Below are positions 40,384-50,024 of a stretch of DNA of 64,000 bases, piece by piece. Position 1 is the stretch's first letter. Each line of letters begins with the position of its first letter. The notes below the pieces were generated by a model that saw nothing but the letters and a program-made list of their open reading frames with translations, was not told the DNA's origin and did no database searches. Position numbers and translations under genes: made by a program. Source of the stretch: JBOGVA01 sp050692195 (GTDB lineage: Bacteria; Actinomycetota; UBA4738); NCBI GenBank assembly GCA_050692195.1, contig JBOGVA010000080.1, forward strand, positions 1-64,000, written 5' to 3'.

Positions 40384-41655
40384 GTGGCAAAGTTCGGAGA
40401 GTCGGACCTTCTGAAGTGCTCTTTCTGCGGGAAGAGCCAGAAGCAGGTGAAGAAGCTCATCGCCGGCCCCGGCGTCTACATCTGCGACGAGTGCATCGAC
40501 CTCTGCAACGAGATCATCGAGGAGGAGCTCTCCGAGACCTCGGAGCTGAAGCTCGAGGAGCTTCCCAAGCCGCGTGAGATCTACGAGTTCCTGAACGACT
40601 ACGTGATCGGCCAGGAGCAGGGAAAGAAGGTCCTGTCGGTCGCGGTCTACAACCACTACAAGCGGATCCAGGTCGGCACCGCCGACGACGTGGAGCTCCA
40701 GAAATCGAACATCCTGGTGCTCGGCCCGACCGGGTGTGGCAAGACCCTCCTCGCGCAGACCCTGGCCCGGATGCTCAACGTGCCGTTCGCCATCGCAGAC
40801 GCCACCGCACTCACCGAGGCGGGATACGTCGGTGAGGATGTGGAGAACATCCTCCTCAAGCTGATCCAGGCCGCCGACTACGACGTGAAGCGGGCCGAGA
40901 CGGGAATCATCTACATCGACGAGGTCGACAAGATCGCCCGCAAGTCCGAGAACCCCTCCATCACCAGAGACGTATCCGGAGAAGGCGTCCAGCAGGCGCT
41001 CCTCAAGATCCTCGAGGGGACCACCGCCTCGGTCCCGCCGCAGGGGGGCCGAAAGCACCCCCACCAGGAGTTCATCCAGATCGACACGACGAACATCCTG
41101 TTCATCTGCGGAGGAGCGTTCTCGGGACTCGAGAAGATCATCGAGAGCCGGATCGGCCGGAAGGGCGTTGGGTTCGGCGCCGACGTCCGCAAGATGGAGG
41201 ACAAGGACCTCGGCGAGATCCTCTCCCACTCGATGCCCGAGGACCTCTTGAAGTACGGGCTGATCCCGGAGTTCGTCGGCCGACTGCCCGTCCTCACGCA
41301 CGTGCACAACCTCGACAAGCAGGCGCTGATCGACATCCTCACCAAACCGAAGAACGCGCTCATCAAGCAGTTCAAGAAGTTCTTCGAGTTCGACGGCGTC
41401 GAGCTGGTGTTCAACGACGACGCTCTCGGGGCCATCGCGGACCAGGCGATCCTGCGGGGGACCGGAGCGCGCGGACTGCGAGCGATCCTCGAGGAGGTTC
41501 TGCTCGGCGTGATGTACGATCTGCCGTCGCAGAAGGACATCCGCAAGTGCATGATCGACGCGGACGTCGTGCTCAAGGGCGTCAACCCCACGCTGGTCCC
41601 CAGGAGCGAGCGGGCTCAGACGCAGGTCCGGGCCCGCAAGGAGCGCTCGGCCTGA
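40384..41655 (+). CDS. clpX: ATP-dependent Clp protease ATP-binding subunit ClpX
   Basis: The 423-aa AAA+ unfoldase has an N-terminal zinc-binding domain (CSFCGKSQKQVKKLIAGPG, then CDECIDLC), Walker A GPTGCGKT, Walker B IIYIDEVDKI, the pore loop GYVGEDVEN and IGF-type loop region (RKGVGFGADV). It starts with GTG 42 bp after clpP. Confidence 0.97.
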   Translation: MAKFGESDLLKCSFCGKSQKQVKKLIAGPGVYICDECIDLCNEIIEEELSETSELKLEELPKPREIYEFLNDYVIGQEQGKKVLSVAVYNHYKRIQVGTADDVELQKSNILVLGPTGCGKTLLAQTLARMLNVPFAIADATALTEAGYVGEDVENILLKLIQAADYDVKRAETGIIYIDEVDKIARKSENPSITRDVSGEGVQQALLKILEGTTASVPPQGGRKHPHQEFIQIDTTNILFICGGAFSGLEKIIESRIGRKGVGFGADVRKMEDKDLGEILSHSMPEDLLKYGLIPEFVGRLPVLTHVHNLDKQALIDILTKPKNALIKQFKKFFEFDGVELVFNDDALGAIADQAILRGTGARGLRAILEEVLLGVMYDLPSQKDIRKCMIDADVVLKGVNPTLVPRSERAQTQVRARKERSA

Positions 41656-41661
41656 GGGAAC

Positions 41662-41684
41662 CGGGCCCACCTCGCTTCGGCCCG
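41662..41684 (+). terminator. hairpin after clpX
   Basis: CGGGCC (41662-41667) pairs with GGCCCG (41679-41684), seven bases past the clpX stop. No T tract follows. It may end the tig-clpP-clpX transcript, as GC hairpins without T tracts can do in high-GC bacteria. Confidence 0.35.
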
Positions 41685-41743
41685 TGACCAACCTGTAACA
41701 AGCGGCTCGTTCAGGTCGATTGGCGCTACGGCCGATAACCAGC

Positions 41744-42454
41744 ATGGGAATGACGACCCGAGAACGGATTCAGCCCGCACTCTCCGACGATCAAGTCTGG
41801 CGACGCGCCGTGGAAGCGCACGACCAGGACGACGCCCGATTGTCGGCGGAGCTCGACGACCACGCGGTCCAGCCGCTGGCGGCCGCCCTGCTCGGCATGG
41901 ACGCCGCGACCATGGCCCTCGAGCGGGGACAGACGGAGGAGGCCCAAGAGATCCTCCTCCAGAGCCGCACCCTCGTCCGGAGCGTGACCCAGCGGCTCCG
42001 GAGCCTGGTATTCGAGCTGCGGCCGCCGAGCCTGGACTCCGGTGGGGTGATGGCCGCAGCCAGGAGCCTGGTGGGACAGTTCCGACGAGAGACGGGCATC
42101 CACGGCACCGTGACGGGCGAGCTTCCTCGTCTCGACCCCGAGTCCGAGATCACCCTGTACCGGGCCCTCCAGGCGGCCCTGTCCAACGTGGCCCGTCACG
42201 CCGCCGCGCGCTCCCTGGAAGTCTCGTTCTCGGTGCGTTCCGGCAGGGCCTCGATGAAGGTGCAGGACGACGGGACCGGGTTTGGCGGGCTTCCGAACGG
42301 CGAGGCCGATGGAGGCGCCGAGCCCAGGGCGAACGGCTCCGACCCCGGGGCGCTGGCAGCGATCCGGGCTCGCCTCGAGTGGTTGGGGGGCGGCCTCCAG
42401 GTCCGCACGACCATCGGATCGGGAACCCAGCTCACCGCGCACGTTCCCGTCTAG
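41744..42454 (+). CDS. orphan NarL-class histidine-kinase-like ATPase with altered H box
   Basis: The 236-aa soluble protein has a HisKA_3-type dimerisation helix (residues about 33-100) and an HATPase_c domain (N box ALQAALSNVARHA, G1 VQDDGTGFGG, then GLQVRTTIGSGTQL). In relatives the H box reads E-L-H-D; here it reads ELDDHAVQPL, so the phospho-acceptor position is Asp38 and the only nearby His (His40) is two residues later. No sensor domain, membrane segment or adjacent response regulator is present. It may be a pseudokinase or an ATPase/phosphatase partner. Confidence 0.75.
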   Translation: MGMTTRERIQPALSDDQVWRRAVEAHDQDDARLSAELDDHAVQPLAAALLGMDAATMALERGQTEEAQEILLQSRTLVRSVTQRLRSLVFELRPPSLDSGGVMAAARSLVGQFRRETGIHGTVTGELPRLDPESEITLYRALQAALSNVARHAAARSLEVSFSVRSGRASMKVQDDGTGFGGLPNGEADGGAEPRANGSDPGALAAIRARLEWLGGGLQVRTTIGSGTQLTAHVPV

Positions 42455-42540
42455 AGCGCTCGCAAGGCCCCGCGTCTCAGCCGTTCTGAGGGTTCGGCTA
42501 CACTCCCTTTCCAATGGCTCAGCGCACAGGTGGAACCGGC

Positions 42541-45216
42541 ATGCCCAAGGCATACGACGCCACCGGCGTGGAGTCACGGTGGTACCGGGAGTGGGTGGAC
42601 CGGGGGTACTTCCGGGCCGACCCCTCCCGCGTTTCCGAAGAGCGCCCGCCGTTCTGCATCGTGCTCCCGCCTCCCAATGTGACCGGGGCCCTCCACATGG
42701 GCCACGCCCTCGACCACACGCTCCAGGACGCCCTCGTCCGTCGGAAGCGGATGCAGGGCTTCGAGGCGCTGTGGCTTCCGGGGACCGACCATGCCGGCAT
42801 CGGCACCGAGGTGCTGGTCAAGAGGCAGCTGCGGGAGGAGGGGACCGATCCCCTGGAATTGGGTCGAGAAGCGTTCATCGAACGGGTCTGGGAGTGGAAG
42901 GAGCGCTACGGCGATCGGATCGTCGAGCAGATGCAGCGGCTGGGCAACTCGTGTGACTGGGTCCGGCTCCGGTTCACCATGGACGACGGCCTTCGCCACG
43001 CGGTCCGGATGGCCTTCGTCCGGATGTACGAGGACGGCCTGATCTACCGGGGCGAGCGGATCATCAACTGGTGCCCCAAGGATCAGACGGCCCTGTCGGA
43101 CTCCGAGGTCGAGCACGAAACGGTGGATGGCGAGCTCATCACGTTCCGCTATCCGCTGTCCGACGGCTCGGGCCACGTCGATGTGGCCACGACGAGGATC
43201 GAGACGATGCTCGGTGACACCGGTATCGCCGTGGACCCCGACGACGAGCGGTACCGGTCGCTTGTGGGGAGGACCGTCCGACACCCGTTCAGGGAGGAGG
43301 ACCTTCCGATCGTGGCAGACACCGCCGTCGACCCCCAGTTCGGCACGGGGGCGGTCAAGGTGACCCCCGCCCACGACCCCACCGACTTCGAGATCGCCGA
43401 GCGCACCGGTCTGCCCCGGCTGAACATCCTCGACGCGGACGGGACCATCTCCGACGTCGCCCCGGAGCGGTTTCGCGGTCTCGATCGATTCGACGCCCGT
43501 CGGGCCGTGTACGCGGCCCTCAGGGAAAAGGGCCTCATCGTCGACGAGGAGCGGCCGTACGTCCACTCCGTGGGCCACTGCTACCGGTGCGGCAGCGAGA
43601 TCGAGCCGTGGTTGTCGGGGAAGCAGTGGTTCGTTTCCGTGGGTCGCCTCACGGGTCCGGCGAAGGAGGCGGCTGAGAGCGGGCGGGTCCGGTTCTTCCC
43701 CGAACGGTGGTTGGGGCCATACACCGCGTGGCTCGAGAACCTGCGCGACTGGAACATCTCCCGCCAGCTGTGGTGGGGGCACCGCATCCCCGTGTGGTAC
43801 TGCGCCGAGGGCCACGAGTTCGCCGCAACGGAGGATCCCGCGGCCTGCGCGGAATGTGGCGGTACCCGTATCGAGCAGGACCCCGACGTCCTCGACACCT
43901 GGTTCTCGTCCCAGCTTTGGCCCTTCTCGACCCTCGGGTGGCCCGAAGAGACCGACGACCTCCGGACCTTCTACCCCACGTCTGTGCTGGTGACTGGGTA
44001 CGAGATCCTTTACCTGTGGGTGGCCCGGATGATCATGTCCGGGATCTACCTGGCCGGCGACATCCCTTTCGGCCAAGTCCTCATCCACGGGTTGGTCCGC
44101 GACGAACGCAACCGCAAGATGTCGAAGTCGTTAGGAAACGTGATCGATCCGCTCGACGTGATCGACGAGTACGGGGCCGACGCGCTGCGGTACGCGTTGG
44201 CCCGGCTGGCCAGCCCCGACCAACAGAACATCCCGTTCGGCACCCAGGACGCCGAGGTGGGCCGCAATTTCGCCAACAAGATCTGGAACGCGGCCCGCCT
44301 GGTCCTGGAGGCCACTCCGGAAGGAAGCGTCTTCGAGCTGCCGGCCTCGGGGTCGGCGACCCTCCTGGAGCGGTGGCTCCTGGCCCGGCACGAGGCATGC
44401 CGGGCCGAGGTCGACGAGGCGATGGAGGAATATCGCTTCGACGACGTGGCCACATCGCTTCACCGTTTCCTGTGGTCCGAGTACTGCGACTGGGGGCTGG
44501 AGGTGGCCAAGCCGGCGCTGTACCAGGGCACGGATGAGGAGCGTCGCCGCACCTGGACGGTCCTCGCCTGGGTCCTCGAGCGCACCCTCAGGCTGCTGCA
44601 TCCGATCATGCCCTTCGTGACCGAGGAGGTATGGCAACGGTTCGACCGGGGCGAGTCGATCGTGGTTGCTCCCTGGCCCGAAGCACGCCCGGAGCATCGG
44701 GACGAGGATGCGGAGCGCCGGTTCTCGTTCGTGGAGGAGGTGGTGACCTCGCTCCGGCGGTTCAGGAGCGATCACGACGTGCCGGCTTCCCGGGCGCTGA
44801 CCGCCAGGGTGAGCGTGGCCGGGGAGCGGCGAGAGGCGCTCGTGGCCCTGGACGAAGAGGTCCGCCGTCTGGCTCGGCTCGAGGCGCTCGAGGTGACGGA
44901 GGAGGCCCCCGACCCGGCGGGCTCCGCGCGGCTCCTGGTTCAGGGAGCGGAGGTTCTGGTGCCGCTGGCCGGCGTGCTCGACCCGTCCGTGGAGTGCGAG
45001 CGCATCCGGCGCCGGCTGCTGGATCTCGACGGGGACGCTGTTCGAGTGGAGCAGAAGCTCGCCAACGAGGGGTTCCTGTCCAAGGCGCCGTCCGATGTGG
45101 TCGAGGCGCAGCGGCGGAAGCTGGCGGGTCTCAAGGAAGAGCGCGCCGCTCTGGCGGCGCAGCTCGCCGAGCTCGGCTGCGCCGACGAAGCGACCGGCTC
45201 GGCGGAAGAGCCGTAG
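42541..45216 (+). CDS. valS: valyl-tRNA synthetase
   Basis: The product of about 891 aa is a class I synthetase with PPPNVTGALHMGHAL (HIGH motif HMGH), KMSKS near 44120, the editing domain in the first half, and the C-terminal tRNA-binding coiled coil (LDGDAVRVEQKLANEGFLSKAP). The ATG at 42541 has a GGTGGA site upstream; the ATG at 42514 would add nine residues. It is followed after 4 bp by folC. No T-box leader is seen in the short gap before it. Confidence 0.96.
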   Translation: MPKAYDATGVESRWYREWVDRGYFRADPSRVSEERPPFCIVLPPPNVTGALHMGHALDHTLQDALVRRKRMQGFEALWLPGTDHAGIGTEVLVKRQLREEGTDPLELGREAFIERVWEWKERYGDRIVEQMQRLGNSCDWVRLRFTMDDGLRHAVRMAFVRMYEDGLIYRGERIINWCPKDQTALSDSEVEHETVDGELITFRYPLSDGSGHVDVATTRIETMLGDTGIAVDPDDERYRSLVGRTVRHPFREEDLPIVADTAVDPQFGTGAVKVTPAHDPTDFEIAERTGLPRLNILDADGTISDVAPERFRGLDRFDARRAVYAALREKGLIVDEERPYVHSVGHCYRCGSEIEPWLSGKQWFVSVGRLTGPAKEAAESGRVRFFPERWLGPYTAWLENLRDWNISRQLWWGHRIPVWYCAEGHEFAATEDPAACAECGGTRIEQDPDVLDTWFSSQLWPFSTLGWPEETDDLRTFYPTSVLVTGYEILYLWVARMIMSGIYLAGDIPFGQVLIHGLVRDERNRKMSKSLGNVIDPLDVIDEYGADALRYALARLASPDQQNIPFGTQDAEVGRNFANKIWNAARLVLEATPEGSVFELPASGSATLLERWLLARHEACRAEVDEAMEEYRFDDVATSLHRFLWSEYCDWGLEVAKPALYQGTDEERRRTWTVLAWVLERTLRLLHPIMPFVTEEVWQRFDRGESIVVAPWPEARPEHRDEDAERRFSFVEEVVTSLRRFRSDHDVPASRALTARVSVAGERREALVALDEEVRRLARLEALEVTEEAPDPAGSARLLVQGAEVLVPLAGVLDPSVECERIRRRLLDLDGDAVRVEQKLANEGFLSKAPSDVVEAQRRKLAGLKEERAALAAQLAELGCADEATGSAEEP

Positions 45217-45220
45217 GAGC

Positions 45221-46510
45221 ATGCGGTTCGCCGAGGCGCTGGCGGACCTGGAGGCCCGCCAGCCGGAGCGCATCGTTCCGGACCTCGACCGGATCATCGC
45301 CCTCACCGAGCTCCTGGACCACCCGGAGCAGGCCTACCCGACCATCCACGTGGCGGGGACGAACGGGAAGACCACCACCACGCGCCTGATCGGACGGATC
45401 CTCTGCGCTCACGGGCTCTCCGCCGGCGTGTACACGTCGCCGCACCTGCACTCGGTGACCGAGCGACTGGCGCTCTGTGAAGAGGCGATACCGGAGGAGG
45501 AGTTCGCCGAAGCCTACGATCACCTCCGGCCCTATCTCGAGGAGGTCGACCGGAACGGCGAGCGCGTCACGTATTTCGAGACTCTCACCGCGCTGGCCTT
45601 CCTCTGGTTCACGGAGAAGCCCGTAGACGCCGGTGTGTTCGAGGTGGGGATGGGAGGCCGCTGGGACGCCACGAACGTGGTGCGAAGCCAGGTCGCGGTG
45701 ATCTGCTCGATCGATCTCGACCATCCCGAGCTCGGATCCACCATCGAGGAAGTGGCGCGGGAGAAGGCCGCGATCATCAAGGAGGGTTCGACCGTCGTGG
45801 TGCAGGACACGGGCCCCGCGGAGATGGCCGCGGTAAGGGAGAGAGCGGCGGAGGTGGGGGCGCCCGTCATGGTGCTGGGCCAGGACTTCCGCATCCCGGC
45901 GCGGGGGGCCGCCGTGGGCGGCCAGCAGTTCGGTGTGTCGGGGATCCACGGGAGGTACGGCGATCTGTTCCTCCCTCTGCACGGGGCGCACCAGGCCACC
46001 AACGTCGCCACCGCGATAGCGGCGAGCGAGTCGTTCATGGGCCGCGCCCTCTCCGGGGAAGCCGTCAGGGAGGCTCTTGCCGGCGCCACCGCTCCCGGGC
46101 GGCTCGAGGTCGTGTCCAGGAAACCCCTCGTCGTGATGGACGGAGCGCACAACCCCGAGGCCGCCGGTGCGCTGGCCGCATCGCTCGGGGAGGCCTTCGT
46201 GTGGCGGCGGCTGCACCTCGTGCTTGGGATCCTGTCCACCAAGGACGTCGACGGTGTGGTGGAGCCGCTGGGGTCGCGGAGCGACCACGCCTACACGTGC
46301 GCCAACTCGAACCCGGCCTCGTTCCCGCCGGAAGCGGTGGCCGAGGCGTGCCGGCGGGCCGGGCTGGACGCAACCCCGTACCCGACGGTGGATGAAGCTC
46401 TCGACGCCGCCGTGGCCGCCGCAACGGAGGAAGACCTCATCCTGGTGACGGGGTCTCTGTACACTGTCGCGGACGCCCGTCGCCGCTACGTCGAACGGGT
46501 TGGAGGATGA
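45221..46510 (+). CDS. folC: folylpolyglutamate synthase / dihydrofolate synthase
   Basis: The 429-aa Mur-ligase-like enzyme has the P loop IHVAGTNGKTTTTR, the folate signature YTSPHLHSVTERL, and FEVGMGGRWDATNV. The C-terminal glutamate ligase domain has VMDGAHNPEAAGALAASL. It adds glutamate to folates, probably after making dihydrofolate, because no separate enzyme is in view. The gene sits between valS and ndk, an order seen in many bacteria for valS-folC. Confidence 0.94.
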   Translation: MRFAEALADLEARQPERIVPDLDRIIALTELLDHPEQAYPTIHVAGTNGKTTTTRLIGRILCAHGLSAGVYTSPHLHSVTERLALCEEAIPEEEFAEAYDHLRPYLEEVDRNGERVTYFETLTALAFLWFTEKPVDAGVFEVGMGGRWDATNVVRSQVAVICSIDLDHPELGSTIEEVAREKAAIIKEGSTVVVQDTGPAEMAAVRERAAEVGAPVMVLGQDFRIPARGAAVGGQQFGVSGIHGRYGDLFLPLHGAHQATNVATAIAASESFMGRALSGEAVREALAGATAPGRLEVVSRKPLVVMDGAHNPEAAGALAASLGEAFVWRRLHLVLGILSTKDVDGVVEPLGSRSDHAYTCANSNPASFPPEAVAEACRRAGLDATPYPTVDEALDAAVAAATEEDLILVTGSLYTVADARRRYVERVGG

Positions 46511-46914
46511 TGATTGTGGACGAGACGTTGGTGATCGTGAAGCCCGACGCGGTCCGGCGCGGGCTGATCGGAGAGATCCTCTCGCGCATCGAGCGCAAGG
46601 GCCTCCGCATCGTCGAGATGCGGACTATGAGGATCGCACCCCGGCTCGCCGAGGAGCACTACGCGGAGCACCGCGAGAAGCCGTTCTTCACCGAGCTGGT
46701 GGAGTTCATCACCTCCGGCGACGTGGTGGTGGCCCGGGTGGCGGGAGAGGGGGCGGTCCCGGTGGTCCGGGAGCTCATGGGCCCGACCGACCCCGCCCAG
46801 GCTCCGCCGGGGACGATCCGCGGGGACTTCGGCCTGCTGATCACCGAGAACCTCATCCACGGCAGCGACTCGCCCGAGACCGCCAAGCGCGAGCTGGACC
46901 TGTTCTTCGGCTAG
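46507..46914 (+). CDS. ndk: nucleoside diphosphate kinase
   Basis: The 135-aa enzyme has the substrate loop VKPDAVRRGLIGEI and the active-site His in NLIHGSDSPETAKRE. It evens out NTP pools by passing phosphate through that His. Its ATG overlaps the folC stop by ATGA (46507-46510). Confidence 0.96.
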   Translation: MMIVDETLVIVKPDAVRRGLIGEILSRIERKGLRIVEMRTMRIAPRLAEEHYAEHREKPFFTELVEFITSGDVVVARVAGEGAVPVVRELMGPTDPAQAPPGTIRGDFGLLITENLIHGSDSPETAKRELDLFFG

Positions 46915-47040
46915 CGCACTCACCGCGATCCCACGCCGTCCCCCTGTCCCCCAAATGACCCCCTTGTGCCACGTCCTACAATCGGTTGTGGGGGAAGGGC
47001 ACGGAACCGCAGGGAACCGGTCGAGAGGATCGAGTAGACG

Positions 47041-47784
47041 GTGGCTGTGGGGCTTTCCTCCGAGAAGAACGTGGGGCGCCGGCTCCGCGAAGCGCGTCTG
47101 GCCCGATCCCTGGAGCTGGGCCGGGCCGCGCAGGAGACCAGGATCCACCACAAGTTCCTCGAGGCCCTGGAGCGGAACGCGCCGCCCGACGAGTTCCCGG
47201 CCCCCATGTACGCCCGGGCCTTCCTCCGCGAATACGCTCGCTACCTGGGGCTCGACCCCGAGCCGCTGGTGGCGTCCTACCGGATGGACCACCTGGAGCT
47301 GGATCGTCCCATCCGGCCTCCCATGCCGATCGAGCGGTCCTCCGCGGCCTGGGTGGGGAGCGGTCTGGCGCTCGTCTCGGTGGTGGTGCTGCTGGCGCTC
47401 GCGGTGTTCGCCGGCCCTCGGGGGGACCGGCCGCTTCCTCGGGTGGCCTCGCCGACCACCGATCCGACCCCCCCGCCCTTGGTTGCCGGGGAGCGGACCG
47501 AGCAGAAGCCTCGACGGGTGATCCTCACCATCAGCGCGGTCGAGCGCGCGGCCTGGATCCAGGTGACCCGCGACGGGGAAGTGGTCGCCAAGGGCACGCT
47601 GGAGGCCGGCACCGAGCGGACCTTCCGGGATCGCCGTCGCATGGACATCGTGGTCGGCGACGCTGGCGCCGTCCGGGTCACGCTCAACGGGAAGCGGATC
47701 GGCCCGCTGGGTGACGACGGCCAGGTGTTCACCGGCTCCGCCGTCCTCAGGCACGGAAGGGGCCGCCTGATTCCGACTCCTTAG
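47041..47784 (+). CDS. RodZ-like protein: N-terminal Xre helix-turn-helix, membrane helix, C-terminal DUF4115
   Basis: The 247-aa protein begins with a RodZ-type helix-turn-helix (VGRRLREARLARSLELGRAAQETRI, then FLEALERNAPPDEFPAPMYARAFLREYARYLGLD). One transmembrane helix follows (about residues 100-123), then a proline-rich linker and a beta-rich DUF4115 domain (AAWIQVTRDGEVVAKGTLEAGTERTF). RodZ couples MreB filaments to the cell-wall machinery; the mreBCD operon is 13 kb away in this window. The start is a GTG. Confidence 0.85.
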   Translation: MAVGLSSEKNVGRRLREARLARSLELGRAAQETRIHHKFLEALERNAPPDEFPAPMYARAFLREYARYLGLDPEPLVASYRMDHLELDRPIRPPMPIERSSAAWVGSGLALVSVVVLLALAVFAGPRGDRPLPRVASPTTDPTPPPLVAGERTEQKPRRVILTISAVERAAWIQVTRDGEVVAKGTLEAGTERTFRDRRRMDIVVGDAGAVRVTLNGKRIGPLGDDGQVFTGSAVLRHGRGRLIPTP

Positions 47785-47923
47785 TCGGGCTCGGGCGGGC
47801 CATAGGGTGGAGGGTCCGCAGCCGACGAGCCTGTGATTGAGATATCCGATACTGAGGAGAAGGTAGCGAAGCAACCAATAACGTGCCCGTATTTCTACGC
47901 GTGACGCACTATGGGGGCTTAGG

Positions 47924-48505
47924 GTGAGAGGCTTCTGGGGCAAGGTGGGTTTCGCGGTCGCTTTTTTAGGAGTGCTTGCAGCGATAGGGTTCCTCGCGTC
48001 AGAGGACTCCGGTCAACCTTCCCGCGAAGCCCGTGATGGCAAGATTCCTGGTGTCATCACGAGCATTTGCGGAGGGGCGGAATGGTCTCTGGCTGAAGCC
48101 CGCGCTTCGACTTCGTTCGAGCTGTATCTACCAAATCACGCGCTTGCCAATGACGAAAACATGTCGGCCGTGTGGAACTGCGCAGAGGATCACGTGGCCC
48201 TTGAGTATTCATCTGGCGTCGTGGTTTACCTCAGCGTAAACGCGCTGGAAAGTCCCGAAGAGACCTGGGCGAGAATAGCTGATCTGTACCCCGAGTTCTC
48301 TGTGGGAGTCGTCCGAGGTCAGTCCGCAAGCCTTGTAGATCCCGCGAAGGACGAGACGGGTACCGCCGAGGGGGGAGTCGACCTGGTCGAGAGCGGTATC
48401 CGGATCACTGTGAGCGGGGATGGGGAGATACCGCTCGAAGATCTCATCGCCGTAACGGAGTCGCTACAGCAGGAGAGCTCGCCCTCTCCATCGCCCGCAA
48501 ACTAG
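47924..48505 (+). CDS. hypothetical secreted or membrane-anchored protein, low GC
   Basis: The 193-aa protein has an N-terminal hydrophobic segment (VGFAVAFLGVLAAIGFLA) without a clear cleavage site or lipobox. An extracellular domain follows, with two Cys (SICGGAEWSL and VWNCAEDH) that could form a disulfide, and a Ser/Pro-rich end. The DNA (from about 47830) is plainly less GC-rich than rodZ-like and fabF on either side, suggesting transfer. The 3' end overlaps fabF on the opposite strand by 4 bp. No family recognised. Confidence 0.6.
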   Translation: MRGFWGKVGFAVAFLGVLAAIGFLASEDSGQPSREARDGKIPGVITSICGGAEWSLAEARASTSFELYLPNHALANDENMSAVWNCAEDHVALEYSSGVVVYLSVNALESPEETWARIADLYPEFSVGVVRGQSASLVDPAKDETGTAEGGVDLVESGIRITVSGDGEIPLEDLIAVTESLQQESSPSPSPAN

Positions 48506-49728
48506 ATCTTCCGCAGGGCGACGACGGCGTTCTGGCCGCCGAACCCGAACGAGTTCGAGAGGGCCAGACGGACGTCCGCCTTCCGTGCCTCGTTGGGCAC
48601 GTAGTCGAGATCGCACTCCGGGTCGGGAGTCGAATAGTTGATGGTGGGCGGAACCATGCCGGTGTGGATGGCCAGCGCGATGGCCCCCGCCTCCACGGCC
48701 CCCGCCGCGCCCAGGAGGTGGCCGGTCACCGACTTCGTCGACGAAACCATCACCCGGCGGGCGTGGTCCCCCAGGACTTTCTTGATGGCCCGGGTCTCGG
48801 CGGCGTCGTTGAGCGGCGTGGAGGTGCCGTGAGCGTTGATGTATTCGACGGCCTCCGCCGGCTCGTCGGCATCCGACAGGGCCGCCTGCATGGCCAGAAC
48901 GGCTCCGCTCCCACTCGGTTCGGGTGCCGTGACGTGATGCGCGTCGGCCGACGCCCCGTACCCAGCGACCTCCGCGAAGATCCTGGCTCCCCGGGCCCGC
49001 GCCCGCTCGAGCTCCTCGAGCACGAGCACACACGCCCCTTCCGATAGGACGAAGCCGTCCCGGTCGGCGTCGAACGGCCGCGATGCCCGCATGGGGTCGG
49101 GGTTCCGGGACAGGGCCTGCATCTGGGCAAATCCCGCCATGGACAGCGTGGTGATGGCGGCTTCGGTACCGCCGGCCAGGGAGACGTCGGCGAGACCATC
49201 CCGGATGTAGCGGAACGCCTCTCCAACCGCGTGTCCGCTTGCCGCACAGGCGGTGGTGATGCAGGTGTTCGGGCCGGTGAAGCCCATCTCCATGGCCACG
49301 TGTCCCGCCGGAGCGTTCGGCATCATCATGGGAACCAGGAAGGGCGACACGCGGTCCGCGCCTCTCTCCAGGAGCACCTTGTGCTGGGCGATCATGGTCG
49401 AGAGCCCACCGATCCCGGTGGAGATCACCACCGCGGTTCGTGACGGCTCGGTCTGGGGGCTCTCCGCGTCCTCCCACGCGAGCTTCGCCGCGGCAACGGC
49501 GAAGTGAGAAGCTCGATCGGTCCGGCGGACCTCCTTGCGGTCGAGGTAGTCGTGCGCGTCGAATCCCTGGATCTCTCCGGCGATCTTCACGGGGAAGTCG
49601 GTCGTGTCGAAGAGGGTGACTTCCTTGATCCCGGACCGTCCCGTCACCAGGGCATCCCAGAACGACTCCCAGCCGATACCCACCGGGGTCACCGCCCCGA
49701 TGCCGGTGACGACGACTCGGCGCGTCAC
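48502..49728 (-). CDS. fabF: beta-ketoacyl-ACP synthase II
   Basis: The 408-aa condensing enzyme has the catalytic Cys in TTACAASGHAVGEA, and the two His in INAHGTSTPLND and KSVTGHLLGAAG. VVVTGIGAVTPVG at the start is typical. It elongates acyl-ACP with malonyl-ACP in type II fatty acid synthesis and is the last gene of the fab operon. Confidence 0.96.
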   Translation of the reverse strand: MTRRVVVTGIGAVTPVGIGWESFWDALVTGRSGIKEVTLFDTTDFPVKIAGEIQGFDAHDYLDRKEVRRTDRASHFAVAAAKLAWEDAESPQTEPSRTAVVISTGIGGLSTMIAQHKVLLERGADRVSPFLVPMMMPNAPAGHVAMEMGFTGPNTCITTACAASGHAVGEAFRYIRDGLADVSLAGGTEAAITTLSMAGFAQMQALSRNPDPMRASRPFDADRDGFVLSEGACVLVLEELERARARGARIFAEVAGYGASADAHHVTAPEPSGSGAVLAMQAALSDADEPAEAVEYINAHGTSTPLNDAAETRAIKKVLGDHARRVMVSSTKSVTGHLLGAAGAVEAGAIALAIHTGMVPPTINYSTPDPECDLDYVPNEARKADVRLALSNSFGFGGQNAVVALRKI

Positions 49729-49731
49729 TCC

Positions 49732-49983
49732 CTACTCGCCTCCCTCGATCTTCGCGGACACCAGGTCGACCGCCTCGCGCACGGTCTTGACGCTTTCCAT
49801 CTCCTCCTCGGGGATCTTCACCCCGAGCTCTTCCTCGAGCGCCAGGACCGCTTCGACGAGGTCCAGTGAGTCGGCATCGAGGTCTTCCTCGAGCCGGGCC
49901 TCCATGGTGACCTCCTCGACGTCCCGGCCCAGGTTCTCGGCCAGGACCTTCCGGACTTTCTCCTCGAGCTCCTGTCTCTCCAT
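49732..49983 (-). CDS. acpP: acyl carrier protein
   Basis: The 83-aa acidic helical protein has the phosphopantetheine Ser in DLDADSLDLVEAVLALEEEL. It carries the growing acyl chain. It sits 3 bp upstream of fabF and follows fabG. Confidence 0.96.
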   Translation of the reverse strand: MERQELEEKVRKVLAENLGRDVEEVTMEARLEEDLDADSLDLVEAVLALEEELGVKIPEEEMESVKTVREAVDLVSAKIEGGE

Positions 49984-50024
49984 CGCCTGCCTCCTCCTCC
50001 TTCGTTCTGGGGAAGACTATCCGC

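Noticed and set aside
42455..42540. T-box leader upstream of valS
   Set aside because: The gap is under 90 bp, with no T-box sequence or specifier stem visible.
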